Assembly: GCA_033782935.1 (NCBI GenBank)
Contig: JAWQEG010000259.1
Span: forward strand, 93,501 to 157,500
Direction: 5' to 3'
Source: Petrolisthes cinctipes
Lineage: Eukaryota; Arthropoda; Malacostraca; Decapoda; Porcellanidae
Length of the DNA: 64,000 nucleotides
The translations under genes were made by a program, and so were the position numbers. Numbering within the stretch: position 1 is the first letter of the stretch; the number at the start of each line of letters is the position of its first letter. The notes under the pieces are model-generated. The model saw only the letters and a program-made list of their open reading frames with translations, had not been told where the DNA came from and ran no database searches. Positions 19,211 to 28,094 of the stretch are shown here, in pieces.

Positions 19211-19749
19211 CTGTGTGTATGTGTATGGAACTACCTGACACACACACACACACCTATATGGAAGGAGTAGTCAGGAGCTTTGCGCTGTGGCAATATTGTA
19301 ACCAATGAGGTATGAGGTGCAGCCATTGCTCAGTGGCTAACATCAAGAATTGGGAAGTTTTTTTTACAAAGCACCTTGGTGACCTACCCCTCCACAGGAA
19401 GGGTAGGTAAGTCTCACCCCACCTCCACGTTGTGACCTCGGGGGACACCTCCCTATTTTTATCATTATTTTATTGTATAGATGCTGGAGGTGAAGCTGAA
19501 GGGGGAGGCAGTGTGGAAGCACAGTAGGTCCCTCCACATATAGGTTTTAATTTCCTTTTAATATTTTTTAGAGACAAAATCATTTTTAAATTATAATTGT
19601 AATTATTTTCTTAATTGTAAATATTTTCTTCACCACATATAGGTTTTAATTTCCTTTTTAAAATTTTTAGTGGCAAAATGATTTTAAATTATAATTATAA
19701 TTATTTTTAAAAGTGTAGAACATGCATTTTTGCCTTTTTTATCTTTTAT
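19211..19749. other. AT-rich intron, no gene recognised
   Basis: No exon-like or transposon coding sequence. A 45-bp stretch around cacatataggttttaatttc occurs twice (19536 and 19635). The 3' part leads into the 5' end of the RTE-like LINE. Confidence 0.5.
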
Positions 19750-22700
19750 TACAATTTGGTGTTTTTTAAAGAGAGCTTGACAATGTTGATGGCCTGTGTC
19801 CCTCCGGGAATGAGCGCTGCGTTGGCCTTGCCAGCCACCAGTGGCCCCCCAATGGGGAGATGGACAGCTGCAGCTAGTGGTGGGGAGGGGTCTCCAGTCT
19901 GCCCTGTGGGGGGCAGGAAAGGGGAAGAATGCTTGAGAGTAGTAGCAATAAATGTGAATGGAATGGTGAATGAGGTGAAAAGGAGAGAGATTGTGGAGTG
20001 TGTCAGAAGAAGCAAGATAGATGTATGTGTAATATCAGAAACTCATATGAAAGGATGGGGGGTGGAAGAGTGTAGGAATGGAGGGAAGAGTGTGTTGTGG
20101 GAAGGAATAGAAGAAGGCGTGATATGGACTGGTATAGATGAAAAGTGTAAAGGGAGAGGAAAGGAAGGGTGCACATTGTTGGTGTCTGGGAGGGTGTGGA
20201 AGGGAATGGACGGACATGGAAGGAAGGGAACAAGGGTAGTATGGATGACAAGCAAGATTGGGATAGTGAGGTATGCATGGGTCTGCGCGTATCCACCAAT
20301 AAACGCGCAGACCAAGGTAGGAAAAAAGAAAATGAAAGAGTTTTGGGATGAGTTAAATGAATGTCTGAGAAGTTTTGAGAGGGGGAGGAGGATTGTGCTT
20401 GTGGGAGACATGAATAGGAAGGTAGGGAATGAAAGAATAGGAAATGTAGTTGGCAAGTTGGGTGTGAATGGAATAAATGAGAATGGTGAGTACCTGGTGG
20501 ATGTGTGTGCCGAGGCGGGGTTGTTCCTCGCCAACACCTGCTTCGAGCACAGACTGATCACAGGTATACATGGAAGAGGAGGGATGAAAGGGGAGAGCAA
20601 ATGAGTCTGATAGATTACATAGCTGTGGATGAAAGGATAAGGAAAGATGTGATGGATGCTAGAGTGGTGAGAGGAATGTTTCAGTGCTCTGACCACTATG
20701 CAGTGTTGGCGAGGATTAGGGTCAGGGCAAAATGGGAGTATGGTAGGAAGGATAGAGGGGGGAACAAGAGGCAGGTGGCAAGTGGAAGATTGAATGACAC
20801 TGAGTACAGAGAGGTATATAAGAGGAGGGTGGGTGAGGTGCTGGAGGATGCAATGCTGAGTATAGGGGAGGGAGTGGGAGTGAATGCTGTGTACGAAAGA
20901 TTTAAGACAATAGTAATGAGAACAGCAGCAGAGGTAGTGGGATGCAAGTCACAGAAGAGGGGCAAGAAAGGGAGTGCTTGGTGGTCAGAAGAAGTGAAAG
21001 ATGCAATAGAGAAGAAAAGGAAGGCATATAGGAGAATATTACAGAGGAATGTGTCAGAGGAAGTGAAAGAGAGGTGGAAGAGAGAATATAATGTATGTAA
21101 GAGACAAGTGAAGAGGATGGTGAGTGAGAGTAAAAGGAGAGTGGATGAGGAGTTTGGTAGGAAATTGAGTGAGAAGTTTAAAGAGAACAAGAAATTATTC
21201 TGGAAGGAGGTTAAAAGACAAAGAGGAGAAAGAAAGTCTGGTAGCGTGAGAATGAAGAGAGAGGATGGAGTTACTGTGAGTAGAAGTGAGGAAGTGAAAG
21301 AAGTGTGGAAGAGGCATTTTGATCGGTTGATGAATGGGGAGACGGAAGGGGAGGCGGTGGTGATATGCATGGGGATGGAGGCAGGTGGTAAACGACAGGA
21401 TGTACAGGGAGAATTAGGAAGGGAAGAGGTTAGGAAAGCAATAGGAAAGTTGAAGATGGGAAAGGCACCACGGGTGGATGGGATAACTGCTGAAATGTTG
21501 AAATGTGGGGGGGAGATAGTGGTGGAGTGGATGTTGCTTATATGTACATTGGCCTGGAGGCAGGGAGAGGTGCCAGAGGATTGGAGGAGAGCCATAATTG
21601 TACCTTTGTATAAGGGGAAGGGGAGTAAGGAGGAGTGTGGTAGCTATAGGGCAATAAGCCTTCTTAGTGTACCAGGGAAGGTGTATGGGAAGGTTCTTAC
21701 TGAAAGACTGGTTGAAGTAACAGGGAATAAAGTTAGTGAGGAGCAGGGAGGGTTCAGAAAGGGAAGAGGATGTGTGGACCAGATATTTGCATTAAAATCA
21801 ATAGTGGAGAAATATATTGGGAAGGGTAGAAAGTTGTATGCTGCCTTCATGGACTTGGAGAAGGCATATGATAGGGTTGATAGGAGAGCTATGACAGAGG
21901 TGTTGAGAATTTATGGTGTTGGGGGTCTTTGCTGAAAGGCATTGAGGCTTTTTATGCAGATGCAAAGGCATGTGTACGGGTAGAGGGCGATCTAAGTGAG
22001 AGTTTTAATATTAGTGTAGGGCTGAGACAGGGATGTGTTATGTCACCATGGTTGTTCAATATATATATGGATGGTTGTATGAGAGAGGTGAAAGCCAAAG
22101 TGAATGGTCTGGGGGTGAAGTTGAGGCTGAATGAAGTAAATTGGTCCTTGGTGGCAAGTTTGTTTGCGGATTACACTGTGCTGATGGCTGAGAATGAAAG
22201 GAATTTACAGAGAGTGGTGGACAAATTTCAGTCTGTTTGTAAACGAAGGAAACTGAAGGTGAATGTGGGTAAAAGTAAAGTGATGGTATTTGAAAGAGCA
22301 GAAACTGAAGTGATTGACTTTGCTACACCTTACAGAGTGTGAGTACCAACTGGGACGAAGTGTGAGATAACTCTGAGGGGTGAGAGGATGGAGGAAGTGA
22401 AGGAGTTTAAGTACCTGCGTACAGTTCTGTGTAAACATGGAAGTATGGAAGGAGAAATTATGGAGAGAGCAGTGAAGGGTAGACAGGTCATAGGATCATT
22501 GGTAAGGATTATGAAGGGTAGAAGTGTGAGTATGGAGGTGAAAAGGGGACTGAGATATCGTATAATCCTGCCGACACTGACATATGCGTCGGAGACATGG
22601 ACATGGAGTAGGGCGCATCAGTCTAGAATAGGTGCTGTGGAAATGAGTTACTAGAGAAGAGCATGTGGACTTACTAGGTGGGATGGAGAAAGTAATGAGA

Positions 22701-23065
22701 GTGTGTATGAGAGATGTGGTATGAATGAGAAGGCAATTGGTATTGAGTGTGGAGTGGTTGAGAGAGTGAAGCGTAATACATTGAGATGGTTTGGACATGT
22801 AGAGAGAATGCAAGGCGAGGAATTTGTAAAGAAGGTGTATGGAAGTGAAGTTGTGGGACCTGGTGTGAGAGGCAGACCTCCGGTTAGATGGCAGAACAGA
22901 GTGGAAGAGTATGTAAAGGAGAGAAACGTGAGGGGCAGAGGAGGGCTTGACCAAGTAAGGAGGGAATGTTGGAACAGGGAGAACTGGAGACACTTCTGCC
23001 GTTGCCACCCCCTTGGAGGGAATTCCCGGAGGGAACGAGGCATCAGAGCTATAGATAGATAGATA
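19750..23065 (+). mobile_element. RTE-like APE-type LINE, copy 1
   Basis: About 3.3 kb LINE. It has an N-terminal APE endonuclease (LRVVAINVNGM, ISETHMKGWGVEE, IVLVGDMNRKVGNE, CSDHYAVLARI), an RT (GSYRAISLLSVPGKVYGKVL, EQGGFRKGRGCVDQIF, YAAFMDLEKAYDRVDR, VGLRQGCVMSPWLFNIYMDG, FADYTVLMA), and a C-terminus with ASETWTWSRAHQSRIGAVEM and RWFGHVERMQGEEF. The tail is (GATA)n at 23050-23068. The architecture (single ORF, short tandem tail, these RT motifs) fits the RTE group best; clade assignment is by motif only. Coding is broken by several frameshifts and by FADY in place of FADD. Confidence 0.87.
19786..23062 (+). pseudogene. RTE-like LINE polyprotein (endonuclease-RT), decayed
   Basis: The first frame runs to 20604 and covers the endonuclease up to residue ~240. 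A shift near 20560 moves to the frame 20505-21935 (end of endonuclease, linker, RT fingers/palm). Another shift near 21930 moves to 21929-22342 (RT palm, thumb), where a premature TGA follows TPYRV. Later pieces are at 22388-22654 and 22703-23062, separated by a TAG. RT catalytic box reads FADY, a D-to-Y change at the second essential aspartate. The element is therefore dead. The coding strand is strongly purine-rich. Confidence 0.85.
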
Positions 23066-23068
23066 GAA

Positions 23069-23490
23069 CTTCTCAAAACGGGCATTTTTCATACTTTTTG
23101 CACATATCCCGGTACAGACATTTGATATGGTGAAAAGTGCAAGTGATTGTATGAGAAAGTAACAAAGAATAATTAATATAAACTAAGGAAATGTGTTTGT
23201 ATGAGTAGAAACTCATGGATTATTGGTGGTAACTGAACTTGTCAACCATCACACTCACTCCTCACTCACTACACTCACGCCTGCTTCTTAAATACTTTGG
23301 GGGAGCACTGTAATTATGGCAAAAAATGACTAAAATCAGGAAAAATCAGCAATCGGCGATGAGATGTCCATCATATTCAATTTTCCCCATAAGGTTAATT
23401 ATTCCAATTTTGCTAATTCGGATTTTGCGGCCCCAAGTGTCCCCCTAATTGTCACAAAATTGGAGGGACTATTGTATTATTATTACTTAC
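23069..23490. other. Intron; nothing recognised
   Basis: AT-rich sequence between the LINE tail and exon 10 with no repeats or coding stretches that I recognise. Confidence 0.5.
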
Positions 23491-23497
23491 ATTTCAG

Positions 23498-23628
23498 GAC
23501 CCATGGGTATGAGAGTGTTGTGGGACCAGTTAAGGGAATCTATACACAACAAACGGGACTTAACAAAGCGCGGGGTCACTCATTACTTGTACCAGACAGA
23601 CCCGCCTATGTTACTATATTATCACTGG
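23498..23628 (+). CDS. NFRKB: NFRKB-like, window exon 10 (conserved core)
   Basis: Acceptor catttcag at 23490-23497, donor CTGG|gtgagt at 23629. Encodes residues 669-712: THGYESVVGPVKGIYTQQTG, LNKARGHSLLVPDRPAYVTI, LSL. Nearly identical to the most conserved NFRKB stretch (HGFESVVGPVKGVFDKETSL, NKAREHSLLRSDRPAYVTIL). Decisive for the gene identification. The last ~20 nt plus donor recur at 23708-23745. Phase 2 in, 1 out. Confidence 0.97.
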
Positions 23629-23795
23629 GTGAGTAAATATAGTTAATTGAAATATATATGTATAAATATGAATAGTACAGTGTTGTGTGTGTGTTTTTGT
23701 GTGTGCGTGTTACTATATTATCACTGGGTGAGTAAATATTATTTATTGAAATATATATGTAAATATAAATATAGATATAATTGTAAATAAAGAAA

Positions 23796-23882
<87 letters not shown>

Positions 23883-23886
23883 ACAG
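23629..23886. repeat. Exon 10 tail copy and long (TC)n tract
   Basis: The exon 10 end, gttactatattatcactggg plus tgagtaaatat, is repeated at 23708 after a short GT run, with about 60 bp of intron similarity following. A pure (TC)n run of about 80 bp (23797-23877) then precedes the exon 11 acceptor tgtatacag and acts as an extreme polypyrimidine tract. Confidence 0.88.
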
Positions 23887-24126
23887 TAAGGGATGCAGTA
23901 GCAAGGCTTCCCAATGGTGAGGGTACAAGGTCAGACATCTGTGAACTACTGAAGGAGTCTCAGTACCTGGCGCCCCTCCCTAACACCACAGCTGAGAACA
24001 ACCTGAACAGTGTGGTGTCCGGCGCCTTAGACAGACTACATTATGAGAACGACCCGTGTGTTAAATATGACACCCCAAGGAAACTCTGGATATATCTACA
24101 TCGTAATAGAAGTGAAGAGGAGTTTG
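23887..24126 (+). CDS. NFRKB: NFRKB-like, window exon 11 (conserved core)
   Basis: Acceptor tatacag at 23880-23886, donor TTTG|gtaaga at 24127. Encodes residues 713-792: VRDAVARLPNGEGTRSDICE, LLKESQYLAPLPNTTAENNL, NSVVSGALDRLHYENDPCVK, YDTPRKLWIYLHRNRSEEEF. Residue-by-residue counterpart of VRDAAARLPNGEGTRAEICE, then VVSGALDRLHYEKDPCVKYD, then RKLWIYLHRDRSEEEF in NFRKB. The 3' ~60 nt plus donor are duplicated five times downstream. Phase 1 in, 1 out. Confidence 0.97.
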
Positions 24127-24135
24127 GTAAGATAA

Positions 24136-24191
<56 letters not shown>

Positions 24192-24255
24192 TGACACCCC
24201 AAGGAAACTCTGGATATGTCTACATCGTAATAGAAGTGAAGAAGAGTTTGGTAAG

Positions 24256-24288
<33 letters not shown>

Positions 24289-25147
24289 GGCTAGGAGGAC
24301 TTTGGTGAAATAATGATAATAATAAAATAATAATAATGATGTTTAGGGGGTGAGAGGATGGAGGAGGTGAGGGAATTCAAGTATCTGGGAACAGCTCTGT
24401 GTAAACATGGAAGTATGGAAGGAGAAATTAGGGAGAGAGCAGTGGGGGGCAGGCAGATCATAGGATCACTGGGGAGGATTATGAAGGATAGGAGTGTGAG
24501 TATGGAGGTGAAAGGGGACTGAGAAATAGTATAATCCTGCCGACACTGACATATGCAACAGAGACATGGACATGGAGTAGGGCGCATCAGTCTAGAATAG
24601 GTGCTGTGGAAATGAGTTAATTGAGAAGAGCATGTGGGGTGTCTAGGTGGGATGGAGAAAGAAATGAAAGTGTGTACAAGAGATGTGGTATAAGTGAGAA
24701 GACAATTGGTATTGAGTGTGGAGTGGTTGAGAGAGTGAAGCATAATACACTGAGATGGTTTGGACATGTAGAGAGAATGCAAGGCGAGGAATTTGTAAAG
24801 AAGGTGTATGGTAGTGAAGTTGTGGGATCTGGTGTGAGAGGCAGACCGCAGGTTAGATGGCAGAACAGAGTGGAAGAGTATGTAAAGGAGAGAAACGTGA
24901 GGGGCAGAGGAGGGCTTGAACAAGTAAGGAGGGAGTGTTGGAACAGGGAGAACTGGAGACACTTCTGCCGTTGCCACCCCCTTGGAAGGAGTTCCCGGAG
25001 GGAACGAGGCGTCAGAGCTGTAGATAGATGGATAGTAGTAGTAGTAGTCGTAGTAGTAGTAGTAGTAGTAGTAGTAGTATGACACCCCAAGGAAACTCTG
25101 GATATATCTACATCGTAATAGAAGTGAAGAGGAGTTAGGTAAGATAA

Positions 25148-25188
<41 letters not shown>

Positions 25189-25388
25189 TGACACCCCAAG
25201 GAAACTCTGGATATATCTACATCGTAATAGAAGTGAAGAGGAGTTTGGTAAGATAATAGTAGTAGTAGTAGTCGTAGTAGTAGTAGTAGTAGTAGTAGTA
25301 TGACACCCTAAGGAAACTCTGGATATATCTACATCGTAATAGAAGTGAAGAAGAGTTTGGTAAGATAATAGTAGTAGTAGTAGTAGTG

Positions 25389-25427
<39 letters not shown>

Positions 25428-25480
25428 TGACACCCCAAGGAAACTCTGGATAGATAATAATGATAATGAGCTAGGAGGAG
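24127..25480. repeat. Array of exon 11 tail copies in (TAG)n, with LINE fragment
   Basis: Units of (tag)n followed by gacaccccaaggaaactctg, gatatatctacatcgtaata and gaagtgaagaggagtttg|gtaagataat start at 24193, 25081, 25190, 25302 and 25429 (the last truncated, without donor). Donors equivalent to 24127 lie at 24251, 25139, 25248 and 25360. An RTE-like LINE 3' fragment (24346-25036) sits inside the array. Copies are nearly identical to the exon, so the expansion is recent. Confidence 0.9.
24346..25036 (+). mobile_element. RTE-like LINE, 5'-truncated copy 3
   Basis: Starts at ggggtgagaggatggaggag and matches the last ~0.7 kb of the RTE-like elements at 19750 and 49386: GERMEEVREFKYLGTALC, ASETWTW-like part with ATETWTW, then GGISEKTIGIECGVVERVKH, RWFGHVERMQGEEF, HPLGRSSRRERGVRAVDR. 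Ends in tagatagatggatag, the family tail. Contains stops at 24520 and 24617. Confidence 0.88.
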
Positions 25481-25501
25481 TTTGGTGAAATAATAATAAT
25501 G

Positions 25502-25564
<63 letters not shown>

Positions 25565-25638
25565 TAGTAATAATAATAATAATAATAAAATAGTAATAAT
25601 AATAATACTAATAAAATAGTAATAATAATAATAATAAA

Positions 25639-25674
<36 letters not shown>

Positions 25675-25695
25675 TAGTAATAATAATAAAAATAA

Positions 25696-25749
<54 letters not shown>

Positions 25750-25767
25750 TTAAAATAATAATAATAG

Positions 25768-25811
<44 letters not shown>

Positions 25812-25916
25812 GAATAGTAATGATGATAATAATAATAATAATAATAATAGAATAGTAATGCTAATAAGAATAATAATAATAAATCAGTAATGATAATAAT
25901 AATAAACTAGTAATGA

Positions 25917-25948
<32 letters not shown>

Positions 25949-25965
25949 ATAATAATAATAGCCTA
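25480..25965. repeat. (TAA)n microsatellite array
   Basis: Almost 500 bp of aat/taa trinucleotides with taataaaatag interruptions, followed by a C16-like tract that leads into the exon 12 acceptor. Confidence 0.95.
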
Positions 25966-25995
25966 ACCAAATTTACCCCCCCCCCCCCCCCAAAG

Positions 25996-26141
25996 AGAGG
26001 ATGCACCACCTGAACGGCCCCGGAGGCAGCAAGGTTAAGAAGCCAGCCCCACGCAGACAGAGCCGAGCCAAGACCAAGGAACCACTGGCTGTTAAAGTAC
26101 CTACACACACACCTATAGACACACTGCCATCACCTACCAAG
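25996..26141 (+). CDS. NFRKB: NFRKB-like, window exon 12
   Basis: Acceptor ccaaag at 25990-25995, donor AAG|gtattg at 26142 (weak). Encodes residues 793-841: ERMHHLNGPGGSKVKKPAPR, RQSRAKTKEPLAVKVPTHTP, IDTLPSPTK. It takes the place of the basic ERIHQAQAAAAKARKALQQK region of NFRKB. The end lies in a 60-bp tandem repeat. Each of its four units is in frame and ends with the same donor-like AAG|gtattg (26142, 26202, 26262, 26322), all phase 0, so the exon could instead extend by 20, 40 or 60 residues. Confidence 0.8.
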
Positions 26142-26345
26142 GTATTGTATTCACCCCTAGACACACACACACCTATAGACACACTGCCATCACCTACCAA
26201 GGTATTGTATTCACCCCTAGACACACACACACCCATAGACACACTGCCATCACCTACCAAGGTATTGTATTCACCCCTAGACACACACACACTCATAGAC
26301 ACACTGCCATCACCTACCAAGGTATTGTATTCACCCCTAGACACA
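26102..26345 (+). repeat. 60-bp in-frame minisatellite at exon 12 end
   Basis: Four nearly identical units (tatagacacactgccatcac, ctaccaaggtattgtattca, cccctagacacacacac). Translated without splicing each adds a 20-residue peptide with TLPSPTKVLYSPLD. Each unit has a donor-like aag|gtattg and an acceptor-like cccctag. Very low divergence between units. Confidence 0.9.
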
Positions 26346-26717
26346 CATATATACAGTAGAGCCTCGATTATCTGGGAGCCAATCAACTGGAATTGGCGCT
26401 TAACCGGACAATTTAAAGAAAAAGTATAAAATCATTCAACCGGGGAAAATTCAGGACCTAACCGGAATTTCAAATTTACAGCAGAACCATCATGCCCGAT
26501 TATTTTAATTCCTGCTCTGCTCCACTGTCTCAGTCTCCCACGGACCACGCCGCTCCACTCAGTCCACTGTCTATCGCATCCACGGTCCAGCTGCGTGCAC
26601 TAATTACCGTGGTTTTGAAGAGTGAACAGCGTCCACGCCGCTACATGCCACTAATTTATCTCGATTTACCCGAACATTTGGTGAAATATGGGATTTTGAA
26701 GAATGAAAATTAGTTTT

Positions 26718-27013
26718 TTGGTGGTGTCGAGTGGATGCCAGTGCTCTACTGCTCGGAACTCAGCATTTTCTCTTGAGATGGGAGTTTCAGTCTGGCAATA
26801 ATAACATCTACCGTTAGAGTAGGCGGCTATCCACTATGAGCAACTCACCGCAAACGAAAACAGAAAGAAAAAGATCCAAAAGAAGCTGTCTCATTCATAC
26901 CCCCCAACCGGGAACCCCTGAACTAGCAGTTACGAACTCCCCACAGTCTCGCTCTCCTGCCACTAGGTGGCTAAGGCAACCCGGAGCTCTGTGTGGGAGC
27001 TAGCCATCAGATA
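26718..27013. repeat. DIRS left inverted terminal repeat
   Basis: Reverse complement of 37324-37592, for example gtaggcggctatccactatg, agcaactcaccgcaaacgaa and ctaggtggctaaggcaac. It has one extra ~20-bp stretch (tgggagtttcagtctggc) absent from the right repeat. Substitutions are few. Confidence 0.88.
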
Positions 27014-27396
27014 TTTACAAGTAAGCCCAAGTGGGGTCTGAAGAGACAGGGGGCGGGATATAGAATCTACGGGAGGGTACCACCAAAAAACGATTTTTCA
27101 TTCTTCAAAATCCCATTTTTGGTGGCCACCTCGTATATGCCAGTGCTCCTTACCATGTGGAGGTGGACTAAGAAGAAACCACTTAAAAGGAACAAACTCA
27201 CAGTACCAGTTGAAGAATTATAACTGAAGATGTAGATATCAAACCAGACAGAAGGGGAATCATTGAAGATTGGAGTCTTCTTGACATGGTGCTGCCATCC
27301 GTAGTCCTATGGCATGAATGACCCAGGTGACGTACTAACCTCCTCTGGTATAGTACTTCCAACTCCATATAGCTATGGAGAGCTAAACAGGCTATG
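27014..27396. other. DIRS 3' non-coding region
   Basis: Between the left inverted repeat and the recombinase end. Apart from the internal complementary region nothing is recognised. Confidence 0.5.
27081..27160. repeat. DIRS internal complementary region
   Basis: Joins sequence complementary to the left outer end (ccaccaaaaaacgatttttc, attcttcaaaatccca) with sequence matching the right outer end (ggtggccacctcg, tatgccagtgctcc). This is the junction of the two element ends, as expected of the internal complementary region used in DIRS circle formation. Confidence 0.75.
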
Positions 27397-28084
27397 CTAT
27401 GGCATAGACCCCATAACCACACAGGGAATGTCATCAACCTGAGTGGCTAGGTAGCGTCTGATGAATGCACTGGTTGAGCTCCACTGGCCACCTTGACAAG
27501 TAGTGTCAAGAGAATGTGAGGGTAGAAACAGGAGGGAGGCAGCCATTTTACACACATCCTGGCCCTTGGGACATATTCCTGGATCTGCTGACTCTCTAAC
27601 CCTGCACAGCTCTTGAGCAATATGAACTCTTGACCATCTATTGAGAGAAGAGGCCACACAAAGAGATACTCCCGTGGTGCAGCTTCCGTAGAATGTAGGT
27701 AAGAACAGGGCGCTGCAACTGGACACAGTGGATGATGTATTCCTTCTTCGAACCAAGCAGGAATTGTAAATGGAAGTAGAGAGTGACCCTTCTTCACATT
27801 ATTTGCCAGGAACGAAGGTATGGGTGCTAGAGAAACTAGGGCATCGTTATTGGCGAATACTGTCCATGCAGTGTGGCAAAAAAGGGACATGTGACTGGAA
27901 AGCCCTCATGCCAGATGCTAAAGCCGTTAAAAATAACACCTTTCAGAAGAGTTGGTCCTTTGATGGCGAAACTGGGAACTGATGAGGAGCTAAGGAATCC
28001 AGTACTTTTGAAAGGGACCAGAATTGTCGAGGTTGACGGCATGTAGGTCGTTGTAGGAAGAAGCTGCGGTGTAACCATTCCAAC
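27397..28084 (-). pseudogene. DIRS tyrosine recombinase, C-terminal part
   Basis: Minus-strand frames show LLPFTIPAWFEEGIHHPLCP then VAAPCSYLHSTEAAPREYLF (recombinase core), and in a shifted frame PKGQDVCKMAASLLFLPSHS, LDTTCQGGQWSSTSAFIRRY (the region that ends in the catalytic-fold QWSSTSxFxxxY motif of DIRS recombinases). Frames are broken. It continues across the nested LINE into 31887-32287. Confidence 0.72.
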
Positions 28085-28094
28085 CAACGTGTCC
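28085..28094. repeat. LINE target-site duplication, left
   Basis: caacgtgtcc, repeated at 31877-31886 on the other side of the LINE. Confidence 0.85.

Noticed and set aside
20696..21595. 300-codon minus-strand frame inside the RTE-like LINE
   Set aside because: Product of the purine-rich coding strand, which gives few antisense stops; no similarity to any family and no start context.
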